Positions 23,168 to 31,097 of a DNA stretch of 35,787 nucleotides are shown here, piece after piece. The translations under genes were made by a program, and so were the position numbers. Below the pieces are notes generated by a model. The model saw nothing but the letters and a program-made list of their open reading frames with translations. It was not told the origin of the DNA and searched no databases. This stretch comes from Lachnospiraceae bacterium UBA2734 (GTDB lineage: Bacteria; Bacillota; Clostridia; Lachnospirales; Lachnospiraceae), in assembly GCA_002353635.1 (NCBI GenBank), contig DEKA01000035.1:11234-47020 (forward strand), read 5' to 3'. Positions within the stretch are counted from its first letter, which is position 1; each line of letters starts with the position of its first letter.

Positions 23168-24166
23168 ATGGCAGCGTATTTTGCATCACTTAATCCCAAC
23201 GCCCTGTGGAATGCGGCCCCCGGAGGGCTGGCACAGGGCCTCATCTGGGGCATCATGGCTCTGGGCGTATATCTGACCTTCCGCGTTTTGAATTTTGCAG
23301 ATATGACCTGCGACGGGTCCTTTGCTCTGGGCGGGTGCACTGCTGTTATGCTGATTCTCGGCGGCTGGAGTCCGGAGGCGGTTCTTCTTGTTTCTTTTAT
23401 TGCAGGAATTGCCGCAGGACTTGCAACGGGCATTCTTCACACAGTTCTGGGCATTCCGGACATCCTTGCCGGAATCCTGACGCAGATTTCGCTCTATTCC
23501 ATCAACCTGAACATCATGGGCAAGGCCAATCAGGCCGTGCCGGTCAACGCCGTGAAGGTTCACTTCACATCCAACATCCAGTATCTGGGGCAGACCATTG
23601 CGCTTACGCTGATCGTCGATATCGTTATCATCGCCGTTTTTTACTGGTTCCTTGGCACTGAACTGGGCAGCTCCATCCGCGCGACGGGCATCAACCCGCA
23701 TATGTCCAGGGCGCAGGGCATCAACACGAACCTGATGAAGGTCATCGCACTTGCTGTCAGCAACGGTCTGATCGCGCTCTCCGGAGGAATCCTCACGGAG
23801 TATCAGGGCTTTGCGGATGTCAAGATGGGACAGGGCTCCATCGTCATCGGCCTTGCTGCCGTCATCATCGGTGAGGTGCTCGCGGAGGCTATCGTCGGGA
23901 AGAGACTGAACTTCATCATGCGTCTGACCTTCACGGTTGTGGGCGGCGTCGTGTATTACTTTGTCTATGTCTTCGTTCTCTGGCTCAAGTTCCCTGCAGA
24001 CGATATGAAGCTTCTGACTGCCATTGTGGTAGCCGCTTTCCTGGCTGTTCCGTATCTGCAGTCCCTGCGCCGCAATTCGTTCCGGGGCCTAGCGCGCCGA
24101 AACGCCAGACTGGCCGCGCAGCAGACTTCGCCGGATAAAGACGGAAAAGATAAGGAGGCGCGCTGA
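23168..24166 (+). CDS. ABC importer permease (TrpY-like, BPD_transp_2 family)
   Basis: A 332-residue membrane protein with about eight hydrophobic segments and motifs of the branched-chain-amino-acid/ribose permease family, such as NFADMTCDGSFALGG and GINTNLMKVIALAVSNGLIALSGG (key residues G-I-N and ALSGG). ATG 23168 has AAAGGA upstream; the open frame to 23138 overlaps the previous gene. The start is 14 bases after the binding-protein stop, and the end overlaps the ATPase start by one base, so the genes are translationally coupled. Confidence 0.87.
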   Translation: MAAYFASLNPNALWNAAPGGLAQGLIWGIMALGVYLTFRVLNFADMTCDGSFALGGCTAVMLILGGWSPEAVLLVSFIAGIAAGLATGILHTVLGIPDILAGILTQISLYSINLNIMGKANQAVPVNAVKVHFTSNIQYLGQTIALTLIVDIVIIAVFYWFLGTELGSSIRATGINPHMSRAQGINTNLMKVIALAVSNGLIALSGGILTEYQGFADVKMGQGSIVIGLAAVIIGEVLAEAIVGKRLNFIMRLTFTVVGGVVYYFVYVFVLWLKFPADDMKLLTAIVVAAFLAVPYLQSLRRNSFRGLARRNARLAAQQTSPDKDGKDKEAR

Positions 24167-24954
24167 TGTTGGAGGTCCGGAATATTTCGAGGACATTTAA
24201 CCCTGGTACCATCAACGAGAAAAAGGCATTGATTGATGTGAGCCTGACGCTTGCGGACGGGGATTTCTGTACGGTAATCGGCGGCAACGGCGCCGGAAAG
24301 TCCACCATCATGAACGCGATCGCAGGCGCATGGCCGGTCGATGAGGGACAGATTCTGATCGACGGGCAGGATGTATCCGGCCTTTCCGAATACAAAAGGG
24401 CACAGTTTCTCGGCCGTGTTTTCCAGGATCCTATGACCGGAACTGCCGGCGATATGCAGATCGATGAAAATATGGCGCTGGCCGCAAGAAGAGGCCAGAA
24501 GAGGACACTTCGCTGGGGCGTCACGTCAAAGGAGAGGGAGCTCTACAGAGAGGAGCTGAAGAAGCTTGATCTCGGCCTTGAGGACCGGATGACTGCAAAG
24601 GTAGGTCTTCTCTCCGGCGGACAGAGACAGGCACTCACGCTTCTGATGGCGACCATGAAAAAGCCAAAGGTTCTTCTTCTGGATGAGCACACGGCAGCCC
24701 TTGATCCGAAGACGGCCGCAAAGGTGCTGCAGGCAACGGACAGAATCGTTCGCGAGGGTCACCTTACGACACTCATGGTGACACATAATATGCGCGATGC
24801 CATTGCGCACGGAAACCGTCTCATCATGATGAGCGGCGGAAAAATCATTTATGATGTTGAGGGCGAAGAGAAAAGGAACCTGAAGGTGGAGGACCTTCTG
24901 CACCGCTTCGAGCAGGCGGGCGGCGAGGTGAGTGACCGGATGGCACTCTCCTGA
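24166..24954 (+). CDS. ABC importer ATPase (TrpZ-like)
   Basis: A 262-residue ABC ATPase with Walker A GGNGAGKST, signature LLSGGQRQA, Walker B LLLDEHTA and the switch His in VTHNMRD. It powers the importer with the two upstream genes. Its ATG overlaps the permease stop (TGATG). A terminator follows. Confidence 0.92.
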   Translation: MLEVRNISRTFNPGTINEKKALIDVSLTLADGDFCTVIGGNGAGKSTIMNAIAGAWPVDEGQILIDGQDVSGLSEYKRAQFLGRVFQDPMTGTAGDMQIDENMALAARRGQKRTLRWGVTSKERELYREELKKLDLGLEDRMTAKVGLLSGGQRQALTLLMATMKKPKVLLLDEHTAALDPKTAAKVLQATDRIVREGHLTTLMVTHNMRDAIAHGNRLIMMSGGKIIYDVEGEEKRNLKVEDLLHRFEQAGGEVSDRMALS

Positions 24955-25017
24955 CAGGGGACCAGCGGAGCTGTGTTGCAAATGTTACGCCGAACCATTT
25001 GAATATTGTGTATAATG

Positions 25018-25056
25018 ACTGCAGCACGGAAAGAACTTCCATGCTGCAGTTATTTT
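25018..25056 (+). terminator. Terminator of the ABC importer operon
   Basis: ACTGCAGCA (25018-25026) pairs with TGCTGCAGT (25042-25050), with GGAA/TTCC above a C-A mismatch. TTATTTTCT follows. It stands 64 bases after the ATPase gene. Confidence 0.7.
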
Positions 25057-25062
25057 CTCTGA

Positions 25063-25090
25063 TTGTAACAGTTCTCAGTCGGGATATTCT
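25063..25090 (+). promoter_or_regulatory. Possible trxB promoter
   Basis: TTGTAA at 25063-25068 and TATTCT at 25085-25090 are spaced by 16 bases, just downstream of the operon terminator and 20 bases before the trxB start. Moderate match. Confidence 0.4.
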
Positions 25091-25109
25091 CCCGGAAAGG
25101 GGATTATAT

Positions 25110-26024
25110 ATGGACTATGATGTGATTATTATCGGGGCCGGAACAGCAGGCCTCTCAGCAGCTATTTATACACAGCGGGCAGGCAAGAAGGCCCTTGTTC
25201 TTGAGGAAAATGCCTATGGCGGGCAGATCATCAACACGCTGGATGTAGAGAATTATCCGGGCATTGCCCATATCTCCGGCTTTGATTTTGCGACCGGGCT
25301 TCTTGAGCAGGCACAGAACCTCGGCGCAAAGGTGGAGTATGAGGAGGTTCTGCGTGTTGAGAACCAGGAGGACCGGAAGGTTGTACACACGCAGCAGCAT
25401 ACGTACAGCGCAAAGGCTGTCATTCTGGCCACTGGTGTGACGAGAAGAAAGCTGAATATTCCCGGAGAAGCGGAGCTGACAGGAAAGGGCGTCTCCTACT
25501 GCGCAACCTGCGACGGCGCCTTTTACAGAAAGAAGGATGTCGCCGTCAACGGAGGCGGCAATACAGCCCTGGAGGATGCGGCTTTTCTCGCCAATATCTG
25601 CAGGAAAGTCTATATTATTCACAGAAGAGATCAGTTCCGCGCTGATGAGGCTGAGGTTGCCGGCATCCGCGGCAGGGACAATGTGGAGCTCGTTCTGAAC
25701 AGTACCATCAGTGCCCTGCAGAGCGAGGAGGGCAAACTCAGCGCTGTCGTCACAAAGGATAAGGTGACGGGGGCGGAGAGAACAATTTCTGTTTCCGGAC
25801 TCTTTGTTGCGATCGGTCAGGTGCCGTCCAATGCAGCATTTAAAGATGTGGCAGAGCAGGATCCGGCAGGCTATATCATCGCCGGAGAGGACTGCCGCAC
25901 CAGTACACCCGGCATCTTCGCGGCAGGAGACTGCAGGACGAAGAAGGTAAGACAGCTGACGACAGCGGCGGCCGACGGAGCCGTAGCGGCACTGGCGGCG
26001 TGCAGCTATGTCGATGAAGCATAA
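25110..26024 (+). CDS. trxB: Thioredoxin-disulfide reductase
   Basis: A 304-residue flavoprotein that uses NADPH to reduce thioredoxin. It has the FAD-binding GAGTAG (9-14), the redox-active CATC (Cys131 and Cys134), a second nucleotide-binding GGGNTALEDA (148-157), the NADPH-preferring HRRDQFRA (171-178) and a C-terminal FAD motif GIFAAGDC. ATG 25110 has AAAGGGG upstream; the open frame to 24999 runs through the terminator and is not used. No thioredoxin gene is adjacent. The Nudix gene follows. Confidence 0.9.
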   Translation: MDYDVIIIGAGTAGLSAAIYTQRAGKKALVLEENAYGGQIINTLDVENYPGIAHISGFDFATGLLEQAQNLGAKVEYEEVLRVENQEDRKVVHTQQHTYSAKAVILATGVTRRKLNIPGEAELTGKGVSYCATCDGAFYRKKDVAVNGGGNTALEDAAFLANICRKVYIIHRRDQFRADEAEVAGIRGRDNVELVLNSTISALQSEEGKLSAVVTKDKVTGAERTISVSGLFVAIGQVPSNAAFKDVAEQDPAGYIIAGEDCRTSTPGIFAAGDCRTKKVRQLTTAAADGAVAALAACSYVDEA

Positions 26025-26040
26025 AAAAGGCAACATGGGA

Positions 26041-26073
26041 ATCGGGCAGGGGCGGCAGCGCCTTCTGCCCGAT
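26041..26073 (+). terminator. Hairpin between trxB and the Nudix gene
   Basis: ATCGGGCAG (26041-26049) pairs with CTGCCCGAT (26065-26073), with GGC/GCC inside. Only two Ts follow and the next ribosome binding site begins 11 bases later. It may be a weak terminator or an mRNA-stability element. Confidence 0.45.
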
Positions 26074-26095
26074 TTGCGATGTCAGGAGGAAACTT

Positions 26096-27127
26096 ATGCA
26101 GCCTGAAGTGACTACGCTGTGCTATCTGGAACGTGACGGGCAGTATCTTATGCTGCATCGTGTGAAGAAAGAACACGATGTCAATAAGGGCAAGTGGATC
26201 GGTGTGGGAGGACACGCAGAGGAAGGGGAGAGCCCGGAGGACTGCGTCATCCGCGAGGTCAGGGAGGAGACGGGGCTGACACTGACTTCATACAGACTGC
26301 GCGGCGTCGTCACCTTTTTATCCGGGAAGGGCGATTATGAATACATGTTTCTCTTCACTGCTTCGGGCTGGAGCGGAGAGGAGACTGCCTGCGACGAGGG
26401 AGACCTCGAGTGGGTGGATAAAGATAAAGTCTGGGGTCTCAACATCTGGGAGGGGGATAAGATTTTCTTCAGGCTTCTCGATGAGGATGCATCCTTCTTT
26501 TCCTTAAAGCTCGTATATGACGGAACCGACAGGCTTGGGCGCGCCGTCCTGAACGGCACACCGATGGAACTGTTCGACATCATTGAACCTGACGGCACAA
26601 AAACCGGTGTCCGCGCGGAGAGAGGAGTTGTGCACAGAGACGGAAGACTTCATGGAACAGCGCATATCTGGATTGTGCGGCCGAACAGACATGGGAGTCT
26701 TGATTACCTCCTTCAGAAGAGAAGTATGCATAAGGATTCCTATCCCGGATGCTACGACATTTCTTCGGCGGGACACGTACAGGCAGGCGAGAGTGCAGAG
26801 CAGACGGCACTTCGCGAAGTGCGGGAGGAGCTGGGAATTGATGCTGCACCGGAGGATCTGCATTTCGTCGGCATATATAAGATCACGGACGACGCATATT
26901 TTTATGGAAGAGAATTCCGGGACCGGGAGAGAAGCAGTGATTACGTGATGGTCCGGGATATTCCGGACGAAGACTTTCATCTGCAGGCGGACGAGGTGGA
27001 CGGCGTGCGTTGGATGGACTATGACGAGCTGCGCGAAGCTGTAGCGGCAGATGCAATCCCCAACTGCATTCATCTCGATGAGATCCGGATGGTGAAGGAG
27101 TATGTGGAGGACCGTCATTTGGTATAG
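26096..27127 (+). CDS. Tandem Nudix hydrolase fusion
   Basis: A 343-residue protein with two complete Nudix domains. The first box runs from Gly39 to Leu61 (pattern G-x5-E-x7-REVREETGL) in a MutT-like domain. The second runs from Gly226 to Ile248 (pattern G-x5-E-x7-REVREELGI) in a domain that begins HGTAHIWIV, resembling YfcD/IDI-like Nudix proteins. Nudix enzymes cleave nucleoside or prenyl diphosphates. The substrate of neither half is clear, though the first half resembles 8-oxo-dGTP pyrophosphatases. AGGAGG precedes ATG 26096. Both halves retain the metal-binding glutamates. Confidence 0.85.
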   Translation: MQPEVTTLCYLERDGQYLMLHRVKKEHDVNKGKWIGVGGHAEEGESPEDCVIREVREETGLTLTSYRLRGVVTFLSGKGDYEYMFLFTASGWSGEETACDEGDLEWVDKDKVWGLNIWEGDKIFFRLLDEDASFFSLKLVYDGTDRLGRAVLNGTPMELFDIIEPDGTKTGVRAERGVVHRDGRLHGTAHIWIVRPNRHGSLDYLLQKRSMHKDSYPGCYDISSAGHVQAGESAEQTALREVREELGIDAAPEDLHFVGIYKITDDAYFYGREFRDRERSSDYVMVRDIPDEDFHLQADEVDGVRWMDYDELREAVAADAIPNCIHLDEIRMVKEYVEDRHLV

Positions 27128-27255
27128 ACGTCAGGTGCCGGGCGTTCTCACCGCCTGAATTTTTGACAGATGCAGCAGTACGCGGCATATGTACAGAAAT
27201 ACAGCGTCTTCATAAAAATTTCACAATTGATTTATCCATAGTGACGGGTGGTTTA

Positions 27256-27284
27256 TTGACATCGGAGGGACAGATTGTTATCAT
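27256..27284 (+). promoter_or_regulatory. Sigma-A promoter of the NlpC/P60 gene
   Basis: TTGACA at 27256-27261 and TATCAT at 27279-27284 are spaced by 17 bases, 62 bases before the gene. Confidence 0.65.
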
Positions 27285-27346
27285 TTATTTAATAATTTCG
27301 TAATAATTTGACCCGGCAGTTCACTCTTCTGCCCGTCGGAGGAACA

Positions 27347-29086
27347 ATGAAGTTTAATAAGACTCTTGCTTTTACCTATCTTGCAGCCGGCGCGATCGCG
27401 CTGGGTACTCTCACGATTCCAAAAGATGTATCAGCCGCAAACGGGTGGATGAGTACGCTCTCTCTTCCCAGTGCAGGTGTTGCATATGCTCTTTCTGCAA
27501 AGAAGGTATCCGTCCGCGATGTCAAGAAAAAGGTAGCGGCAAAGGAAGCCTACCAGAGTGCACAGACTTCCCAGCAGGCGAAGCAGGTGACGACTGCAGG
27601 CGTTGCTAATGTCATCGAAAAGGCGGCTCCGCTTACAATGACCGCTGTGGTGACGACGGCCTCCAATGGAGATGTTGCAATCAGCAGCGCAGATGCATCA
27701 TCTGCAGACGCTTCTTCTGCGTCTTCAGATTCCTCTGAGGCGGATACAGAGGCTCCTGCAGAGAAGTCTTCCGCTGATGACAGCACGGAGGAGACGGCAA
27801 AGGCAATCCGCGAGGCTGTGGAGTCTGCAGACAAGGATGACAGCATCGTAGATACAACGCTCACTTCCTCCCAGCAGAAGGAGAAGGAAGTCGTTGACAG
27901 CGCCAGCGGGAAGAACGGCGTCTCCTCACAGGAGGTATCGGAGAAGGATGCCGTTGTTGCAGCTGTGAATACCACAAAAGAGGACAGCTCCTCTGAAGGC
28001 AGCAGCGATGATTCGTCAGAGGACGCATCATCGGAGGGAACATCTGAGAGCGCTGATTCCGCAGATGCTTCGTCTGAGAGTACAGACAGTTCTGATGCGC
28101 AGAGTGATGCAGCGGATTCTGCTTCCTCTGCGGATACATCTTCCCAGCAAAGCGACGAGGAGCTCGTGGCTTCTGTCGCCAATGATTTTGTCTATGTGAG
28201 GGAACAGCCTTCAGCCGATGCTAAGATTGTGGGCAAGCTCTATGCCAACTCGATCGGCAAGGTTGTTGAAGAGGCAGATGAGAACGGCTGGATCAAGATC
28301 ACTTCCGGCGATGTGACAGGATACGTCAAGCAAGATTATGTTGCACAGGGCTCCCAGGCACAGCAGATTGCGGACAGCCACAGCACCAAGCAGGCAAAGG
28401 TGACAACACAGACATTGAAGGTGCGTGCGGCAGCATCCACCGATTCCGATGTCATCTCCCTGATCGGCGGTGGCCAGCAGCTCGATATCATCAGTGAGTC
28501 TGACGGCTGGTATAAGGTCAATACAGAAGACGGCGAGGGCTACATCTCCGCAGACTTTGCGGATGTAGAGGTGCAGTATCCGGAGGCCGTTTCCATAGAG
28601 GAAGAAGAAAAAGAAGCCGAGGAAGCCAAGAAGAAGGAAGAGGAGAAAGAGGCCGCGAGCAAGTCTTCGTCATCCTCCTCATCATCTTCGACCGGCCGGT
28701 CTTCCGGCAGCACAGCGAAGCAGTCGGCGAGCGGCGCATCGAAGGGACAGCAGGTTGTCAACTATGCCATGCAGTTCCTCGGCAATCCTTATGTATGGGG
28801 CGGCTCGAGCCTGACGAACGGCACAGACTGCTCCGGCTTTACGATGTCTGTCTATGCACACTTCGGCGTGAGCCTTCCGCACTATGACGCCGCGCAGAGA
28901 AGCTGCGGCACGTCAGTCGGCTCTCTCTCCGCTGCACAGCCGGGCGACCTTGTCTGCTACGACGGCCACGTTGGCATCTATATCGGCGGCGGCCAGATCG
29001 TGAACGCATCGAACCCGAGAACGGGCATCACAGTCACCAACGCCACATACAGGCAGATCCTTGCGATCAGAAGAATCTTCAACTGA
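27347..29086 (+). CDS. Secreted SH3b-NlpC/P60 cell-wall endopeptidase
   Basis: A 579-residue secreted peptidoglycan hydrolase. A signal peptide ends near VSA-ANG at residue 33. A long Ser/Asp/Glu-rich low-complexity region follows to about residue 270. Two bacterial SH3 domains lie at about 275-335 and 350-405, then a Glu/Lys coiled stretch and a Ser-rich linker. A C-terminal NlpC/P60 domain carries Cys495 (TDCSGF), His541 (GHVGIY) and Asn553. Such enzymes cut the peptide stems of peptidoglycan in cell separation or remodelling. ATG 27347 with GGAGG is preferred over the open frame to 27308. It has its own promoter and terminator. Confidence 0.9.
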   Translation: MKFNKTLAFTYLAAGAIALGTLTIPKDVSAANGWMSTLSLPSAGVAYALSAKKVSVRDVKKKVAAKEAYQSAQTSQQAKQVTTAGVANVIEKAAPLTMTAVVTTASNGDVAISSADASSADASSASSDSSEADTEAPAEKSSADDSTEETAKAIREAVESADKDDSIVDTTLTSSQQKEKEVVDSASGKNGVSSQEVSEKDAVVAAVNTTKEDSSSEGSSDDSSEDASSEGTSESADSADASSESTDSSDAQSDAADSASSADTSSQQSDEELVASVANDFVYVREQPSADAKIVGKLYANSIGKVVEEADENGWIKITSGDVTGYVKQDYVAQGSQAQQIADSHSTKQAKVTTQTLKVRAAASTDSDVISLIGGGQQLDIISESDGWYKVNTEDGEGYISADFADVEVQYPEAVSIEEEEKEAEEAKKKEEEKEAASKSSSSSSSSSTGRSSGSTAKQSASGASKGQQVVNYAMQFLGNPYVWGGSSLTNGTDCSGFTMSVYAHFGVSLPHYDAAQRSCGTSVGSLSAAQPGDLVCYDGHVGIYIGGGQIVNASNPRTGITVTNATYRQILAIRRIFN

Positions 29087-29114
29087 TACGCAGCTCAACA
29101 CAACTGAAAATAAG

Positions 29115-29155
29115 ACAGCTCTCCGGTATGTAACACCGCCGGGGAGCTGTTTCTG
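29115..29155 (+). terminator. Rho-independent terminator of the NlpC/P60 gene
   Basis: ACAGCTCTCCGG (29115-29126) pairs with CCGGGGAGCTGT (29139-29150) with one G-T wobble, followed by TTCTGT. Confidence 0.75.
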
Positions 29156-29163
29156 TATAAGAA

Positions 29164-29417
29164 TACGCTTGGGCGGGACAGGAGTGCCCTCGGCCCAGGA
29201 AAATTTGTTATCAATAGGTTCACTCATGAAGGAGCAGGGTTCCCTTCTGCACGCTTCCGCTCTTGCTTAGCTCATCGCGTTACTAAGCTCGGAAAGACCT
29301 CGCTAAGTAACGGCGGTACGCAAAGGCGCTCAGGGAATCCCTGCTCCTGCATTTCGCTTATATTTCTTCAACCGGAAGGAGCGAAGCTCAAAGAAACTCC
29401 TGCCACAGACAAGCGTA
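29164..29417. repeat. 254-bp element with 22-bp imperfect inverted ends, no ORF
   Basis: The ends 29164-29185 and 29396-29417 are imperfect inverted repeats: TACGCTTG with CAAGCGTA outside, CAGGAGT with ACTCCTG inside. The interior folds further: 29231-29245 pairs with 29332-29347, and TTCCG/GCTTAG (near 29255-29270) pairs with CTAAGC/CGGAA (near 29283-29295). It fills the gap between the NlpC/P60 terminator and oadG and has no credible ORF. The outer arms recur in the hairpin at 5268-5321. It could be a MITE-like insertion or a structured RNA. No clear target-site duplication is seen. Confidence 0.5.
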
Positions 29418-29427
29418 ATGAATATGA

Positions 29428-29574
29428 TTACTTCGATTCCTCATCCTGCTTCTCTGCCGAGACGGGAAAGAGTCTGGTCAGGATTACCATGGCGATGATC
29501 AGAACAACAGTCACACTGAAGATCCCGATGAGGCCAATCCCCATCACTTTCAGCGAAAAGAGAAAAGTATTCAT
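29428..29574 (-). CDS. oadG: Sodium-pump decarboxylase gamma subunit
   Basis: A 48-residue single-TM protein: a short N-terminus, a hydrophobic segment (about residues 8-32) and a charged C-terminal tail. It matches the small gamma subunit of oxaloacetate/methylmalonyl-CoA decarboxylase sodium pumps, which stabilises the complex. ATG 29574 has GGAGG upstream; an open frame to 29613 overlaps oadB. It lies 28 bases after oadB on the minus strand. Confidence 0.75.
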   Translation of the reverse strand: MNTFLFSLKVMGIGLIGIFSVTVVLIIAMVILTRLFPVSAEKQDEESK

Positions 29575-29602
29575 TATTTTCAAATCCTCCAAAAAATAGA
29601 TG

Positions 29603-30727
29603 TTACCTCGCAATCAGTGACAGGATCATACCGCCCGCCAGAACAGATGCGATCTGACCGGAGACGTTGGCGCCGACGGCCTGCATGAGGATGATGTTCG
29701 TGGGATCCTCATCCATGGCCATCTGGTTGATGACCCGCGCGGACATGGGAAAGGCCGAGATGCCGGCCGCGCCGATCATGGGATTGACCTTATTGTGCGG
29801 GGTGAAGAGATTCATGAGTTTGGCGAAGAGAATCCCGCCCACAGTATCGAAAATAAACGCGACAAGGCCGAGACCTATGATCATCAGTGTCTGCAGGGAG
29901 AGAAAGTCTTCCGCACGCATCTGCGATGCCACAGTGAGACCGAGAAGAAGCGTCACCAGGTTGGAGAGAACATTCTGCGCAGTATCGGAGAGGGAGTCCA
30001 GCACGCCGCACTCGCGGACCAGGTTGCCGAACATGAGAAAGCCGATGAGCGATACCGATTTGGGAGCGATGATGCCGGCGATTACAGTGACGATGATTGG
30101 GAAGATTATTTTCGCGCGGCGGCTGACACGGCTTGCACAGTACGGCATGCGGATCATGCGCTCCTTCTTTGTCGTGATGAGACGGATGACCGGCGGCTGG
30201 ATGATCGGCACGAGGGCCATGTAGGAGTAGGCAGCAACGATGATTGCACCGATGTATCGCGTGCCGTAGTAGTTGCCGACGAAAATGGAAGTCGGGCCGT
30301 CGGCGGCGCCGATAATACCTATACATGCCGCATCCTGGATAGAGAATCTAAGAAGAGAGGCCAGGCTGATGGTGAAGAAGATGCCGAACTGTGCAGCAGC
30401 ACCGAACAGCATCATTTTCGGATTGGCCAGGAGCGGCGTGAAGTCACACATGGCACCGATGCCAATGAAAAGAAGAAGGAGAAAGAGCTCGTTGGAAATG
30501 CCGCTCTGGAACAGGAGATCCAGGGCACCGACTTCGGTCCCCTGCGTGACTGCGCCGGAGAGGGGAAGGTTCACAAGAATCGCACCAAAGCCCATAGGTA
30601 CAAGGAGCGTGGGCTCCATCTTTTTGACGATGCCAAGCCAGATCAACACAGCGCCGATGACCCACATGATGACCATCTGCCAGGTGATATTGCCGATGTT
30701 GGCATACAGACCGAGTATTTCCTGCAT
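29603..30727 (-). CDS. oadB: Sodium-pump decarboxylase beta subunit
   Basis: A 374-residue membrane protein with about nine hydrophobic segments, the beta subunit of biotin-dependent sodium-pumping decarboxylases (oxaloacetate, methylmalonyl-CoA or glutaconyl-CoA type). It couples decarboxylation of carboxybiotin to Na+ export. Key motifs are GAMCDFTPLLANP at about 91-103 and GAADGPTSIFVGN with Asp143, the residue associated with Na+/H+ handling in this family. GGAGG precedes the ATG. The carboxyltransferase (alpha) and biotin-carrier genes are not next to it, so the substrate is not fixed. A riboswitch-like leader precedes it. Confidence 0.92.
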   Translation of the reverse strand: MQEILGLYANIGNITWQMVIMWVIGAVLIWLGIVKKMEPTLLVPMGFGAILVNLPLSGAVTQGTEVGALDLLFQSGISNELFLLLLFIGIGAMCDFTPLLANPKMMLFGAAAQFGIFFTISLASLLRFSIQDAACIGIIGAADGPTSIFVGNYYGTRYIGAIIVAAYSYMALVPIIQPPVIRLITTKKERMIRMPYCASRVSRRAKIIFPIIVTVIAGIIAPKSVSLIGFLMFGNLVRECGVLDSLSDTAQNVLSNLVTLLLGLTVASQMRAEDFLSLQTLMIIGLGLVAFIFDTVGGILFAKLMNLFTPHNKVNPMIGAAGISAFPMSARVINQMAMDEDPTNIILMQAVGANVSGQIASVLAGGMILSLIAR

Positions 30728-30745
30728 TTACAGATACCTCCGTTT

Positions 30746-30800
30746 CCCACAAAAAAAGACAGGTCTTCTATTGTGGGCATCATAAAAACCACAATAAAAG
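30746..30800 (-). promoter_or_regulatory. Expression platform with two mutually exclusive hairpins
   Basis: On the minus strand, 30789-30800 pairs with 30765-30776 over 12 bases (one G-U). This uses the 3' strand of the aptamer P1 stem. Alternatively 30763-30777 pairs with 30746-30760, again a long stem, using the strand the first hairpin needs. The two folds and P1 cannot coexist, which is the classic layout of a riboswitch expression platform. Confidence 0.55.
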
Positions 30801-30898
30801 TCTTGCCTTCTGAAAACTGTATCCAGTCCGGGCATTTCTGCCGTCCTGACGGACTGGACGCACACGGAATCGATCTGTGTGAGGCTACTCCCTTTTAT
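30794..30898 (-). ncRNA. yybP-ykoY (Mn2+) riboswitch aptamer
   Basis: The minus strand carries the conserved blocks of the family in order. A P1 stem joins ATAAAAG (30892-30898) and CTTTTAT (30794-30800). GGAGTAGC (30884-30891) lies next to its 5' strand and GCAAGA (30801-30806) next to its 3' strand. A P2 hairpin is CACAC/GTGTG (30861-30881). A P3 stem (30851-30858 with 30822-30829) carries CGTCA and CCGG in its internal loop. These are the L1 and L3 elements that bind Mn2+ in characterised members. P4 seems short or missing. It lies 67 bases upstream of oadB. Confidence 0.75.
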
Positions 30899-30984
30899 CA
30901 GCAGAACCTTGTACCGATGTCTTCAGCACAGCTGCATGTGCAGTACATGAAAAGCATCAATTTTCCGGTCCAGTTACGTCAAAT

Positions 30985-31014
30985 AGCATAACTGCCGGTG
31001 CGGGAGTTTGTCAA
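30985..31014 (-). promoter_or_regulatory. Promoter of the riboswitch-oadB-oadG transcript
   Basis: On the minus strand TTGACA (31009-31014) and TATGCT (30985-30990) are spaced by 18 bases, about 90 bases upstream of the aptamer. Confidence 0.55.
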
Positions 31015-31032
31015 CGCTGTGCGTTAAATTCA

Positions 31033-31041
31033 TGTTATACT
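31033..31041 (+). promoter_or_regulatory. Extended -10 promoter of hpf
   Basis: TGTTATACT is an extended -10 element about 57 bases before hpf. No good -35 is seen at the usual distance. It is divergent from and partly overlaps the oadB promoter region. Confidence 0.5.
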
Positions 31042-31097
31042 GATATTACACGGAGGATGTAACATAAATCCGTGATAACCGGTAAGGAGGACACTCT

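Noticed and set aside
25011..25016. Consensus TATAAT before trxB
   Set aside because: No -35 at the right distance, and transcription from it would start inside the ABC-operon terminator stem. It is more likely chance.
27666..28199. Repetitive Ser/Asp-rich DNA in the NlpC/P60 gene as a possible tandem array
   Set aside because: It is low-complexity protein coding without a fixed DNA period, so it is an ordinary linker rather than a repeat array or CRISPR.
29795..30991. Plus-strand open frame of 398 codons over oadB
   Set aside because: It is the shadow of oadB and its leader; the sequence is highly charged without domain features.
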